Shown: positions 11,239 to 23,849 of the stretch, in pieces | Position numbering within the stretch: the stretch's first letter is position 1 | How the letters are laid out: each line of letters opens with the position of its first letter | Source of the DNA: Pseudopithomyces maydicus | Lineage: Eukaryota > Ascomycota > Dothideomycetes > Pleosporales > Didymosphaeriaceae | NCBI GenBank assembly: GCA_026873275.1 | Contig: JANTUC010000004.1 | Span: 1,302,001-1,366,000 of the forward strand | Direction: 5' to 3' | Length of the DNA stretch: 64,000 nucleotides | Position numbers and translations under genes: made by a program | Notes under the pieces: model-generated | The model's input: the letters and a program-made list of their open reading frames with translations, nothing else | What the model was told of the DNA's origin: nothing | The model's database searches: none

Positions 11239-13329
11239 ATGACATCTGGCGACGCCGGCTCCAGCAGCAGAAACACTGCCAGCACGAGCGAGATCCGCTC
11301 ATGGCGCTCCATCGTCACCCTCATCGTCTTCGTCCTCACAAACATCATCGTGCTCTTCCCCTTCCACGTCCCGATCCCCGTGCCCGTAGCACTGCGCGAT
11401 GGCGTCCTCAAGGCGCTGGCCGCGCTGCGTATCATCGCTCCTCGCCAAGCGACGTCATCCAACCGCCGCTCCAGCAACAACATGGTGTGGATGCGCTTCC
11501 CCGTCAACTTCCTCACCGCGCCGCTGATAGCTGATCTGTTCCTGCTGGCCATCCTCGCCATTGGCCGGCAGGAGGTGCACGATGGGACCGTCGGTGCCGA
11601 CAACATCTCGCCGCTGGACATCATGGCCTTCTTCCTCTCCTTGGCCTACATCGCCATCTCCATCGATGCATCGGGCCTGATCCGTTACCTGGCCTTCAGG
11701 GTGCTGCAATGGGGAGGAAAAGTCGGACACCGCCTCTTCTTCTACCTGTATGCTTTCTTCTTCGTCCTGACTGCCTTCATCGGGAACGATCCCGTGATCC
11801 TCTCCGGTACCGCCTTCCTCGCCTACATGACACGCGTGTCGAGCAACATTCTCCACCCGCGAGCTTGGATCTACACCCAGTTCACCGTCGCCAACATGGC
11901 CTCCGCAATTCTGGTCTCCTCCAATCCCACCAACCTGGTCCTGGCCGGAGCTTTCAACATCAAGTTCATCAACTACACCGCCAACATCATTGTACCCGTT
12001 GTCATCACCGCCGTCGTGCTGTTCCCCTTCCTGCTGTATATCGTCTTCGCAGACGAATCGCTCATCCCCGTCTCCATCAAGATGCACGAGCTCCCGGAAG
12101 AAGTCAGAAATAAAAAGCCCATAAATCCAAACATCCCCAATGCCCGCGCCAACATGGAGGAGCAGGAAGACGAGCATTTGAACGACGAGGCAGGCCAGCT
12201 GCTTTCGCTAGAAGAGATCATGAATCCATTCCTTGACAAGAAAGGTGCAGCTTTCGGCGGCATCATCATGGCCGCGACGCTTATTGCTGTGCTGGCCCTG
12301 AACGCCTCCTCGTCCGCAAGCGGGGAACATCCTGTCTTCTGGGTTACTGTCCCCGCTGCAGTCATTTTGATTGTCTTTGATTTGGCCCTCGGATGGCTAA
12401 ACCGCAAAGAGACGAGAGAGATTGCCCGTCAAAACCGCGAGGAATTCGAAACTTCCCACGCCGAGAAACAACACCAAAATCAGCTTCAGCCAGTTAACGA
12501 GTCGCCATCAACAGCTGCTTCCGAGACAGAACCATCCCCAATAACCGAGGGAGAATCAGATGAGGAAAAGCCCCCGCAGCAAGCATCAGCACCCAAGGTG
12601 ACCGAAAAAAGCAGTAACCAAGTACCCAAGTTGGAAGAAGGCAAAAACAAGAGTCCGTCGAGGCCAACGACATTGTCATCATTGGTGGTTGGATTGTGGC
12701 GATGGGCTCAGGAGACCTTTCCTACCTCAACCACCGTGCTCGCCCACCTTCCTCTAGCACTCATACCCTTTGCATTTTGCATGTTCATTTTAGTACAGGC
12801 ACTCGTATCCCGTGGTTGGATTTTGGTCTTTGCCCACGGCTGGGACCATTGGGTATCCAAGACGGGCACTGTCGGTGCCGTAGGTGGCATGGCTTTCCTT
12901 TCGGTAATTCTTTGCAACGTAAGTCAAACTCAGATCCCTCTTGCCCGCCGTGCTAATGTGATCACTCTGCAGTTCGCCGGCACCAACATTGGCACCTCTA
13001 TCCTTCTTTCTCGTGTCATTCAAGCCTGGCAAGACATTCACAACCAGACGAAACATCCAGGTGCGCCACCCATCTCGGACCGCACTTTCTGGGCCACGGT
13101 CTACAGCATGGCGCTCGGCGTCAACTATGGTGCCTTTAGCGCAGCCTTTTCTGCATCGCTCGCAGGCCTGCTGTGGCGTGATATCCTCGCACGCAAGCAC
13201 ATTCGCGTCAGCAGACTGGACTTTGCCCGTGTAAACTTACCCATCATTGCCATCAGCATGGTGGTCGGATGTGTGGCGCTCATTGCGCAAGTGTACATTG
13301 TCAGAAGCAACGAGCCGTACGATAGATGA
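11239..13329 (+). CDS. ArsB/NhaD-type anion permease (ion transporter superfamily)
   Basis: 678 aa after removal of a 54-bp intron at 12919-12972 (GTAAGT, TGCTAAT branch site, CTGCAG). The intron has no stop and is a multiple of three, so it hides inside an uninterrupted frame; removing it restores LCNFAGTNIGTS. About ten to twelve hydrophobic spans are visible. The signature half-sites are IGNDPVILSGTAF followed by ANMASAILVSSNPTNLVLAG, and a second copy-like site NFAGTNIGTSILL, as in ArsB and citrate-type permeases. A hydrophilic, charged loop of roughly 150 residues (about 390-500) separates the halves. The family exports arsenite or exchanges Na+ or anions at a membrane; substrate and membrane cannot be told. 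It is transcribed away from the repeat-tailed membrane protein. Confidence 0.88.
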   Translation: MTSGDAGSSSRNTASTSEIRSWRSIVTLIVFVLTNIIVLFPFHVPIPVPVALRDGVLKALAALRIIAPRQATSSNRRSSNNMVWMRFPVNFLTAPLIADLFLLAILAIGRQEVHDGTVGADNISPLDIMAFFLSLAYIAISIDASGLIRYLAFRVLQWGGKVGHRLFFYLYAFFFVLTAFIGNDPVILSGTAFLAYMTRVSSNILHPRAWIYTQFTVANMASAILVSSNPTNLVLAGAFNIKFINYTANIIVPVVITAVVLFPFLLYIVFADESLIPVSIKMHELPEEVRNKKPINPNIPNARANMEEQEDEHLNDEAGQLLSLEEIMNPFLDKKGAAFGGIIMAATLIAVLALNASSSASGEHPVFWVTVPAAVILIVFDLALGWLNRKETREIARQNREEFETSHAEKQHQNQLQPVNESPSTAASETEPSPITEGESDEEKPPQQASAPKVTEKSSNQVPKLEEGKNKSPSRPTTLSSLVVGLWRWAQETFPTSTTVLAHLPLALIPFAFCMFILVQALVSRGWILVFAHGWDHWVSKTGTVGAVGGMAFLSVILCNVSQTQIPLARRANVITLQFAGTNIGTSILLSRVIQAWQDIHNQTKHPGAPPISDRTFWATVYSMALGVNYGAFSAAFSASLAGLLWRDILARKHIRVSRLDFARVNLPIIAISMVVGCVALIAQVYIVRSNEPYDR

Positions 13330-14286
13330 GCGAGGTAGGAATGCATAGGACATGCTGCTCGTTGAAGTAGCAAAAGCATCTATCCGGGCGTCTTGCCCGG
13401 TGCATTTATCCTTTTGCCTGCTGAGCCTGGGAACCTCGCAACCTCCAGCCCCGAAGCCCCCGTGGCCCTTGTTCGTGCACGTGACCTACTGCCACCCGAC
13501 TCTTGGAGCGCTGAAGTCTCCCCTGTGAGTGCTTTTGTTACTGTGCTTAATACACTTGCGTAAGAGCAGGAGAAAAGTGCTTCGTCTGCCCAATGGCGAA
13601 TACGAAGCAGCAAGAGTGGGGTAGTCATCCGCACCTGCCCATGGGCTGTCCATCCTGGGCGGCTCTTACTTGCCCGGCATTATAGTCAGGCCACCTTTAA
13701 CCTTATAGTACGGGACAAATGCGCCCCTTCACCTTGCATCTTTCATGCCCAATTCAAATACTTTTCCTGTCGCATCTTGTCTTGATCCTTCCATCTATCG
13801 CCCAACGTGTTCATTCTGGCCGCAATGAGTAGTAGTAGTAAGAGTTGGAGGGCATTCTCAGGCACGACCCAGCTACCTGCTCAACATCACAACGCTCAAA
13901 CGCGCCTCATTTCATCATACAATCATCATGTCAAATGCACACAAGACAACACAGCGGCAAGCTTTTGATTCTTACATCAATTCATATTGCAATGGGGGTA
14001 AAGAAGGCAAAGAAAGCCCCAAAGCAGGCTCGGCTCCCGAGCCATTACCAAGTTATATACAAACGAAGAGAATCAAAAGCCCGCGTTGAACGACCACAGA
14101 TCGACCCCAGGCGGACGCTCTCATCAAGAAAGACGAAAAATGACATGCGACAACATATCCCCACTCATGCAACGCGAAATGTGCCCGACACAGCCATGCC
14201 AGAGGGCGAAATGATGCAGCAGCAGATGAGCAAAAGGCAAAGCAAAGATGCAGAAGAGTTGGACGAAAAGGGCTGGACGAAAACGT
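13330..14286. other. intergenic, no gene recognised
   Basis: Two convergent genes end into this 957-bp spacer. It contains only short frames, and the antisense extension of the CAP gene frame beyond its true stop is an artefact of the frameshift there. Confidence 0.6.
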
Positions 14287-15338
14287 CTAGTCGGCCCACG
14301 AGTAGCCCTTGTACGAGTTGATGGGTGCAGCGACGTTCTCGGCGTACTCGCCCTCGTAGTTACCCGGGGAGAGTAGTTGCACACGGTGTACAGGCCGAGC
14401 TCAGATGGCGAACCGTCGATGGTCATCTTGGAGCCGCAGTCGATGGTGACACATCCAACGTGGGTGGTCTTCTTCCAGAGGACCTGGGAAAGGTGACCCC
14501 ACTCGTGGAAGGTGGCCATGTTGGGAGTGGAATCGAAGGCGCCGTAGATGTCGGCCTCAGCCTTGTACCAGGACTCGGTAATACCAGCGGTAGCGTTGTA
14601 AGCATCACCGGAGACGGTGAAAAGGTTTTGACCCTGGCCGTCGACGGTGTGGTGCTCGAAGTCGCAGAAAGCAGCGGCGTCCCTGGCGGCACTCTCGCAC
14701 TCGTCGCTCCACGCCAGGTTGGAAGCACCGTGGTTGGCACGCGCACGGTTGTGGTGCCAGAGCATGGCGTTCTTGTAGTCGGTTCCCTCGTGGAGCTCAG
14801 CCTGGCTCTCGCCGGAGACGTGTTCTACACCGTAGACGGGAGTGGGGGCAGGGGCGGCGCTGGTCGAAGGAGCGGGAGCAGGCTTGGAAGAGCTGGGCTT
14901 AGGGGCCGGCGCATAAACGGAAGAGGAGCTGGGCTTGGGAGCAGGCACATAGACGGAAGATGGGCTGGGCTTGGGGGCAGGCTTGGAAGAGCTGGGGGCA
15001 GCATAGCCATATCCAGGGGCCTCGGAGGAAGGCGCGGGCGGCGGGGCCTGGGAAGAGCTAGGGACGGGAGCAGCATTGTATCCTGGAGCCTCGGTGACAG
15101 TGGCCTTGGGAGGAGTCTTGGAGCTGGTGGGGACAGGAGCGACCTGGTAGCCGTCCTGCGAGGGGCTGACCTCCTCCTTGCTAACGGGGGTCTCGGCAGG
15201 ATAACCGGCAGTGACATAGACGGTCTTGGTCACGACCTCAAGATCGATCTCGGTGACCATGACGCGCTTGTCGAGGGGCTTGGCCATGGCACCCAGGGCA
15301 AGGGCGGAGGCCAAGATGATGGAAGGGCAGGAACGCAT
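14287..15338 (-). CDS. secreted CAP-superfamily (SCP/PR-1) protein with Pro/Ser-rich spacer; one frameshift near the 3' end
   Basis: About 350 aa if corrected, single exon. The signal peptide MRSCPSIILASALALGAMA is followed by a Lys-Arg site (PLDKR) suited to Kex2-type processing. Residues about 45-185 are a low-complexity region with repeated YAPAPKPSSS-like units, probably O-glycosylated. The CAP domain follows: HNRARANHGASNLAWSDE, a CxFEHH-type motif, NLF, ITESWY, FHEWGHLSQVLWKKTTHVGC and YTVCNYSP. After CNYSP the frame breaks in the run 14363-14369; adding one base restores PGNYEGEYAENV, about 23 further residues, and a stop at 14287. Secreted fungal CAP proteins are linked to sterol or lipid binding and cell-wall or host interaction; the specific role here is unknown. 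Confidence 0.88.
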
Positions 15339-18300
15339 TTTGAATGAATTTCTGGACTTGATGAGGTGGAGTTGGGGAGATTGGTTTGTTTTGATGGAAT
15401 TGGACTGATCCGGTCAGTTCATGGTTCACTCCAACGCGGGCGTACAAGCAGAAGACAGAGTACTCTTTATGCGAGAAACAATGCCTTGTGGCGCAGACAG
15501 GAGGAGATGGGCTTACGCGGTGGTGGATTGGGATTTGCAATGGGGTGCGGCTGGGGCGCACTCGGGGTCAAAGGAAGGACTGTGGGTGGACAAACAAGTA
15601 AAGAGTGTGGGTTCCTGGTAGGCTGGGCTACACAAAGGACGATCGCTGATCAACAAAAGAGTGCAGAAGATCAAAGAGATGGAGAGTTCAGACGGGGCAG
15701 GGAGCTCGATGGTCTATATGCGCCGGTTGGGCGTAAGCGAGAGTTGAAACACAGCGGCGGACGCTTGAGCCACACTCAATCTCTCGCGGATGCGCCTGCA
15801 GGCTTCCTGGGTCCTGTTTCCCGTTTCCTGGTCGGGCGTTGGGCGATCGCAGAGGGCAATTTCACGATGCGGGACGGCTCGGGGCGACACAGCAACGTCT
15901 TGTATTCACACTTGGCTGCGACAAGGGCGTGTGTTTACATGCTGCAAGGCACGAGCAGCAGACGCCTCGGCTGCCAGCTGGCGAATTCCAGGGCTCCTGT
16001 GCTTGTAGGAGGAGCCAACGGAGAGTAGACGTCTGTCAGTCATCTATTCTCTGGCCCCTCCTCAGGTGTGAAATCCGTTGGAGCGACGCTGGGTTTGATG
16101 AAGGGGACCTGCTAATTTGGCGGCGCGTGCTGTGATTGGGCGCGCCGGTAGCGGGGAGGATCACCTCTGGGGGTCACGCTGGCCCGTGTCCAAGGCACCC
16201 ATGGCTCTCGTTTCAACCCTCTGCATTGCAGCATGCATCGTCAGCCTCATCCCCGCCCACGCCCGTCCATCATCTGTGTAGGGTCTAGACGTGATCTAGA
16301 CAAAGACGTTGCACGCGCCAGGGAGCGCGACCACCCGCCACGCTGCCTGCTGCACTGCACTGCTGCTCGCGCAATTCAGGCAAGCACCCACGCGCACAGC
16401 AGCCAGTGCAACTTGGACGCCTTATGGCACCCAGACATTGCGCGTGGCTGTACCTGGCCGTCCTGACCGTCCTGACCGTCCTGACAAAGCCCAGCCAGGA
16501 GCCCTTGTGGCGCTGCCCTCCTCGTACAGCGCCCGATTTTGACAATTTGACCTCATTACCGAGCCGGCGGTAGCACAGCATGGCGACTACAAACAGTACT
16601 GTAGCACACACATGCATGACTAACGCACGGCCTGCAGAAACCGTTCATCTCACGAGCTCTAAATTTGTGTCTGTCCCCAATGCTCAGGGGTCCCAAGTCA
16701 GCTTTCCTCCGAACGAACCGCTCAAAGCTCGCCATCGCCTTAGCAGGTGGAGAAGGCGGGCCACCAACGCGGCCGCTAGCATAATCCATCGTGATCCTGC
16801 CAGCTAGCAATAGGAGCAAATAACCTTGGGGACGGCTCGTCACATTGCGCTTCATTTCGCCCTCTGCGACTGATCCGATAACTGGGCCGACTCGACTTGT
16901 TATTGCGCGGCGTTTTTCCCTTCTTCCTTGCTTTCTTGCTTTCTTGCTTTCCTCAATGCTAGCGGGGAAGCAAATGAAGAGGGGAAAGGGGAGGGGCGCG
17001 ACGGGAAGACGGCTGTGTCATGGTGCGAATCATGGCGGGAGGCGAGTAGGAAACGAAACGGCGATAGAAAGGATGGGGACAGGCGGGGAGGGAAGAAGGT
17101 GTTTCGGAGCCGAAGCTACCATGGGGATGGCGACTCGGGACTCCACGATGTGGATGCCTGTCGACGAGGAGAGACCCGGTTTTTCTGCTCTTTCTCACGC
17201 ACGGGAGCGCCGCGTCATGGTCGATGCGCGACACCCAAGTGCAATGGGTCCATCAAAGATGGTCATGGATGATGCTGCATCGATGGTCGTTACGTTGACG
17301 TGAGACCGCGTTACATACAGAGTCAGCGTTTGGTAAATACGCATTGGTACAGAAGGTATGTAGAATCAGGGTTTGGGTAGTGAATCGCGGTGAGTACGGT
17401 GGAAGAGGAATAGACTCTCACTACGGCACTACCGTTCGTTACTTGCGCCAGGCGCATTAGTAGCTAGGCGGTGCGCTACCCAGGTATAAATATAAATATG
17501 CTTTACACGAGCTAGTCACACCGGTATCAGCGTCGACTAAATAAAATGCTTTCGCTGTCTTCCCGTAAACTTTCTTCAGAAACTGACCGTCCATCTGATC
17601 TGGGTCGTCGTCAATCATCCTCGTAATAACGAAACAGACACTCTCTGAAAAGGAATGCCATCGCCCCGTTTCAGACTGACTTGGAATATTCGCATTGCTT
17701 CACATTGCTTGCCCTTCGTTTCATGGTGTCTTGTCTGATGTGATGATGTTTGTATCTTACTCGACACTAGGAGGGAGAGACTGGAAGAATCTGCACATGA
17801 ACTTGACAAATTGTATCAATTAACTTCTTTGCAACATGTCGTATGTATCTAATAGGGTGATGCTTTAGGGTGGGCTGTTTTGTGTTGTTTTGATGTTTTT
17901 GAAAAAGTGGCAGCTAAGTATGAGCTGACTATGGGATGGGAATAGTATCCAGAGGGCGAGGGATTTTTCGAACGTCGTGATAGATGATGGGTCTGGATCA
18001 GTCGGGTATGTGGTAGCGAGAGTAGCTCGATTGGCGAATTGAACTTCGACAAACTCATCAAGTCAAGCGTTTGGATGGCTGGTGGGTTTCGGTATGCAGC
18101 CAACGAGAATGTGGAGTGGCAAGGAAGAAATTCGGACTTCAGGATGCACTGAACTTTACATGTTCTCTCTTGCAGGTCGTGATTTGGAATGCCAAAGTAA
18201 AGCTGGTACGATAAAGTAATTTCTTTCGGAAGGTGAAAGCATGATAAATTGCTGACTTGATGATGGTATTGTTAATGCGGTTACCAGATTATTGTTTGAC

Positions 18301-18750
18301 CTACATCGTTGGATTATCGTTTAACCTGTATCGTTAAGTCTACAAAATCCTGGATCCATCAAAGAGCTTCCTTTACTACAGCGCTGAGTCTCTGTCGGCA
18401 AAGAACTTCCCTACCTGGTTCGTGCGCCTGTCTGAACGGATGCTCCCGGGGAACCGCGCGCTTGGGTCGAGCTTTGCGGCACATGGTAGTATATAACAGC
18501 TTACGATTGGATGAGAAACGAACAGAACCCCCAAACAATACTGATGGCATTACCCCGCAGCAAGGCTGGCCAATACCCAGATATCGAGCTGAAACCCCTT
18601 GTCTGCAATGACGTGGCGCAGCAACGGTAGCCTTGATAAGCACAACATATCAGTCCACATATCAGTCCTTTGATTTATATATATGGCTGTAAAGCTCCAG
18701 GTCAAATACTCAAACTTATCAGAAATCACCCTGTCGTCTCTCAACTCGAT
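15339..18750. other. long gene-free interval
   Basis: 3.4 kb with no convincing gene. It contains a 9-bp tandem repeat (16453-16485), a TTGCTTTC direct repeat near 16926-16950, and TATA-like sequences near 17484-17500 and 18675-18685, the latter about 70 bp before the DUF4238 start. The first several hundred bases are the CAP promoter. Confidence 0.55.
16453..16485. repeat. 9-bp tandem repeat
   Basis: 3.7 copies of CCTGACCGT, the first unit differing by one base (CCTGGCCGT). Non-coding context. Confidence 0.8.
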
Positions 18751-21215
18751 ATGGCGTCAGCTCAAGGCTCGCAAAAGCAGTACCATCACTTCATACCCCA
18801 ATTCATCCTTCGGAACTTCTCTCACAAGTACCATGCGGCACCTAGTAATCGTAGCAAGGCTTCAAGACGTAAAAGAAGAATAACGAACCCAAAATATATG
18901 CTGGTACTCCAGTACTGAATATTATCGATCTCAATGACGAAACACCAAAGCTGTTAGAATCAGAGGTTCGACGAACTTTCGGATTGACGGACATGTATCG
19001 AGACCTATCCAATGCTGCCGATAGCCACTTTCTTGAGAAGGAAATCGGCAAGCTCGAATCCCGGGTCAGCAAAATCCTAGCTGATATCAGAAAGGCATTC
19101 GAGCAAGGAAAAGCCGGTGTTTCCATGTCCCGTGATCAGAAAGATGTATTGCGTAAATTCCTCTTCATTATGAAGTTCCGTGGACCGTCGTTCTATCAGC
19201 GCTTTCATGGAAATGCCTCTGGTGAATACATCTCGGACGATGCAGTGCTGCTCAACTCGTATATGAAAGAGAAGAAGTACCGAAGCGCAGTCGACGTGTG
19301 GTTCAAGAGCATCAAAACCATACTTGACCTGAAGCTAGATTTGCAAGGGAAGTGGAAGCAGGAATTGCTCAATAGCATCTACCCCCACGATGCACATTGG
19401 TTCATCATGCACATGGAATACTACTTCCTTGCTATCTGCACGCCCGAAGACCCGGTCGATGAGTTCATACTAACAGAGAACTGCTACAACGTGCACGAGG
19501 GACCCAACAGCACAGTGTTGAATACTCAGACCGGCGAGCACGAAGTCGTCTCTTGGACATCGTATCATGAATTTAGCCCAGTGACCCCGAAGCTCATGCT
19601 AGTGCTGAGAAGTCTCCTGCTTCCCATCGCCGAGGAAGACGTCAACGAAAACATCAGAGAGTGGAGAACTAAAATGTTCGAGTCGAACCGCAGTCAACAT
19701 CTCGACCCCGAAACTGCTGTTTCATCATTGGAAGATCTCCCACTGGCAAAACCGCGTAATTCGTACAGCCAGGTTCTCCCAGAAGGAATAGAGCTTTTAC
19801 CAGGCGAGGATGGTTCTCCACGTTCCTATCACCAGTTCACATTTTCTTTCACGAAAATAAACACGGATCAAACTCACAGGATAAATATGATTCTCCTGGA
19901 AAATGCCTATTTGACCTCGGCCATCGGATTCAACTCCAAAGAATCCCTGAAAAGGTCAATCGAATACTATTTCCAGCTGCCGCTCGATCGAGGCTTCAAG
20001 GTGATCCGCAGTAAGGACAACGACCCACGACTGACGTACCTGAGAAAGCTCGAAACCATCAGCCACTCTTTGGGCTCCACCGTCCCACTGTCGTACAAAC
20101 AAACCCCGACCCTGGACCAGATGGAAAAGGAGAGAGAAGAATCTCTCAAAGAGTTGCGCAAAAAGGTGCTCGAGGGTCTACCCGCACAGCCCACGGACTT
20201 CATGCAGCTATACAACATCCTCGGTACGTATTACACCCATGTATCCACCACTCCTCCATCCATCCATCAATCTTACAAGCACAGGCGGAAGCCATGAAAC
20301 CCTCTTCACCGACTTCGACCAAGTCGGTAAAATGCGTTTCCTGCGCATCAAGATCGACGTCGCTACCAAGCGCCTGCGCGAAGCGACACGAGAGAAGGTG
20401 CGCAACAATCTCCGCGATATCTTCTGCCAGCTTCCTCCTCGGCGCGTGTGGTTGTATCTCAAGATGCTGCGGCTGATGTCTATGGGGTCGCCGGAGACGA
20501 TAAGTGAGACTCTTGGCCTGGATGGGGCGATGGAAGGGCCGGAAGATGTTATTGTTAAAGGTAGGGGTTTCACCCTGTTTAGGTTGCTTGTGCTGTCATC
20601 GTCTCTTGTAACTGATTGGAATTGGTGCAGCTCGCCACGTCGTTAGACCAGAAGCTTTCGGCCTCCTTCTGCACTTTACCGTCATGCAGGATATACAGCA
20701 TAGGAAGAACCCGGGGATTAACCCTTCGACCGAATATGCTCTGGATGAAGCGGGAGCTCGGACGGCTCAGACGATTACACATCTTGCTTTTTCACCGGGT
20801 AAGGAACATGTTTCGGCTGTGTGGACTGTTGAGAATTTTACAGATGCTAACGGAGTATAGTGGGGAGTATCCGTGACTGCGGTTAGTTGTTCTCACTTTG
20901 ATTATCTTTAGCGAGCATGTATGTATTTATATGCAATACGCTGACACTGAAACAAAAAAAGGTATTCCACGTATCCAGGAAGTTGCTATACCCATGTTCC
21001 ACATGTTGCGGTCAGCGAGGGGCTATGAGGATTACATGAATCCGATTTGGAGTGTGGACGAGAATATTGAAATCTTGACGAGGGGAGGTGTACGCAGGGC
21101 GATGCCGACAATATTCGAGGGCGAATTGAAGGCGGATACGGTGGAAGAGCTGAGCGACGTTCTCTTCAACGTGATATATCCGGCATATACTGAAAGAGAG
21201 GTGGATCTATCATGA
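18751..21215 (+). CDS. DUF4238-family protein; one frameshift
   Basis: About 730 aa if corrected. Exons are 18751-20223, 20285-20560, 20631-20798, 20861-20881 (a 21-nt exon) and 20962-21215; introns 61, 70, 62 and 80 bp with GTACGT, GTAGGG, GTAAGG and GTTAGT donors. The N-terminus carries the family hallmark QYHHFIPQFILRNF. Further conserved blocks are RRTFGLTDMYRD, RKFLFIMKFRGPSFYQRF, DVWFKSIKTILDLK, FILTENCYNVHEGP and SPKLMLVLRSLLLP. After KASRR the frame must shift by one; adding an A to the run 18871-18874 restores KKNNEPKIYAGTPV and the total becomes a multiple of three. Family function is unknown; the conserved His-rich start and the E/N-rich core look enzyme-like, but that is only an impression. 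It ends about 120 bp from the convergent HET gene. Confidence 0.8.
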
Positions 21216-21332
21216 CGAACAGCAATCAAGGCAGGCCGATAAACCTCCTTTGTTTCCTTAAAGTAGAACCCCTCGCATCTTCGTGTACGCTTCCAGTTAG
21301 TGTTGCATGACGACACATACAGCTCTCCCTCC

Positions 21333-23849
21333 TCAATCCAACCATATCTTGAAACCCCTTTCAGGATCGTAATTACTGTCGATCCCAAGCTCCGCAGGAT
21401 CCTTGATTAGATACGGAGTTATTACGTGGGAAAAGTCCACACCATTGAAATGAAACGCCCCCGTCCGAACAAAGTGCCCTCCGCTAGATTCTCGCTCCCC
21501 TCCACGAAAGTCAATTAACAGACCTATACCAGAACACTTATCAGCTGATGCTTTAGTCCTTTGTCCGCGCTGAATTTCAGGATAAATAAAGCTAAAAGCG
21601 AGAATGAGGAAGAGAGTGCTTCCCTTTGAATCATGGTTAGGGTTGATATCGGGGAAAGCCTGGATAGCTTCATGTGTCCTTAGGGATTCCAGGATCCAAT
21701 TTTGACCTTGGGGGGCTTTACGCAAGTACATTCTTCCGACAAATCCCATTATGGGGATGGATCTACTTCTTAGACCAGGAATCGGCGACATGTCGATTTC
21801 TTGCTCGGAAAGCATGGGTGGCGGGAGCAGTACCTTCGCTTGTCGATATTCATCAATTTCTTTGACTCTAGTCTCGTATTGTCTTAGTTGTTCCGCCCAC
21901 GTGCGCGGCCCATCGTTTTGGTCCCGTGTTGAGCCGTGAAGATCGAACGTGATGTTTTGCCCATAGTGATCGACGACATGGTAATCTCTTACAGCAGCGA
22001 GCCGATCCGGAAGAGTAATTTCGCCATGGACTGTGTCCCACGACCAGCTTGGTGCATCAAGCTCAACAAGTCGCGTTGACGATTGACAGTCAACCACGTG
22101 CTACGCGAGTTGTTCTTCGAGATTTCGTTCCCACAAGCCGACGGCATACCTTTCCCTCAGAGCACCTATCAGAAATCGCACGATTCCCCATATAGCGATC
22201 AGCTTGTCACTGCTGTGAGTCAATTGGTACAATGAGTAGGTGCATATTGCATTTCGCCAGAATTGTTCGAGGGATTGATCCACGATGGCAGGTAGAAATA
22301 TGTTGAGATCGGACGAGTCTTGGAGCTTCCAGCGCCAATATCTATCGTTACTGCCAGTATCTAATGGTTGCGGAAGACCCTCTCGGAATGTTTCACAGGC
22401 GCTCACCGTTGCGCAGTCCCAGAAGACCTGTTTCTCGGCAAAGTGTAGTATACGTGGAGATAGTAGCCTCTCTAAGTTTAACACGTCAGCGTATATACTA
22501 TTTGTAACCTAGACGGAAATACATTCGAGTAATTTAAGCAGAGCTGCTGGTCGCTTACCTTGAAATACCCAACCACGAGTGTTCAAACGCGCATCAAGAA
22601 CCTGGTCATCCCAAAGAGCTTTTGGGACTACACGCCAGATTCCATTCCCGAAAATCTTGGAGTTTGGACGTCCTTGGCATTCCGCGTCGAATAATTCCTC
22701 TTCATACCTATAACGGAACAAGCCATCGTTCACGGAGACCGTGTCACTAGCGGCAATGTTGACATAACAGTTTCTATAAACTTGAAGCATAAGTGAAGCT
22801 TCAAACTGGAAATCTCCGGCGGAACCTTGAACGATGCAAAGACTGTCGATCCAGATATATTGTATGCCCAACATACGCGTAGTTTGAATAGCTTCCCGGA
22901 TAGTCTTTGGCAGCTCGCTGGTATGTATGCCTACTTTCATGAACTGTTCCATATTTTCTGGCCTCAAGAGGAGAAAGCCATGTTTACCCCAGCTATAGCT
23001 GACGGTGGTATATGGCTTCCGAATGCCGTTGGCGCGAGCTTGAACTACCAGGATACGATCTTCGCGATAGCCCAGATCAAGTAGCCTCGTGGGCACGAAA
23101 TCTTTGTCTGCCCGGCCTGCACAGTTGACATGATTCTTATCACAGTCAACAATCCAGTCCCGAATTGTATTTTGGGCTTCTTCAGAATATGTATGGTTAC
23201 CAAGCGGGCGCAAGGATTGCATGCGTGCAGGATCTGTTGTTCCTGTGAGTTTGGGTTGGTAATTAGTATAGACAATAAACATACCACTTTGTTGGAAAAG
23301 GTAGAATGCCCGTTGAGGCAAGTTCACGGAGTCGCCGAAAAACGTCATATACTTGATAATACTTGTAGCCTGTCTGAAAATTAAAGTTGCGTACACATTT
23401 TCGGAATCATCTATACGTGGAGGGCCACGAATGCTCCATCGATGGACTGGCCAATCTACCCTGTCTAATCCCTGGTCATTAATGTCACTGGCGAGCTGAC
23501 AACATAGAGTGCATTGCTGTGCTACGGATTGCTGGAGAGATTCACGGTTGGGGTGATGCATTCCCCATGTGAGGTCAGTTGTGATGATGGTTTCCGTGCA
23601 AAAGTCGCAGAGCCTTTTCTCTACAATTGGTCGAGTTCGTCCCGAGTGTGAAGATTTTGGGTTAAACAAGGGTATGTTCAATGTGTATCTTCCCCGAGAA
23701 TGATACGAGCTTAGCGAATCAATCGTAGCCCCACGCCTGAGAGGTACATTCTCGGAACTCGTCCATTCTGTCCATCTCCTTGAGGGTCTCGGTTCGGTAG
23801 CAAGCTCGACATCCTCTTCGGGTTCTGCGGTGTAAATGGGGGAGTCCAT
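21333..23849 (-). pseudogene. HET-domain (heterokaryon incompatibility) gene with an in-frame stop
   Basis: Exon 1 is 23849-22559 and exon 2 is 22471-21333, with an 87-bp intron joining VFQ to ERLLSPR. A likely 42-bp intron (23284-23243, GTATGT, TACTAAT branch) is also an open in-frame stretch. HET landmarks are PYTTVSYSWG, IQYIWIDSLCIVQ, YVNIAASD, RGWVFQERLLSPRILHF and a C-terminal APSWSWDTV. At 22101-22103 an in-frame TAG splits the C-terminal third; the surrounding sequence (LAxHVVDC) continues in the same frame on both sides. A Trp codon TGG is the simplest ancestor; the change equals CpA to TpA on the plus strand, as RIP would produce. HET proteins trigger cell death on recognising non-self. 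If the stop is real the product is truncated but keeps the whole HET domain, so it might still act. Confidence 0.8.

Noticed and set aside
12919..12972. Extra residues VSQTQIPLARRANVITLQ in the permease
   Set aside because: The stretch has a GTAAGT donor, TGCTAAT branch site and CTGCAG acceptor and interrupts a conserved block; it is an intron without a stop.
14325..15347. 340-codon plus-strand frame antisense to the CAP gene
   Set aside because: Gly/Val-rich with no domain; it mirrors the Pro/Ser-rich spacer on the other strand.
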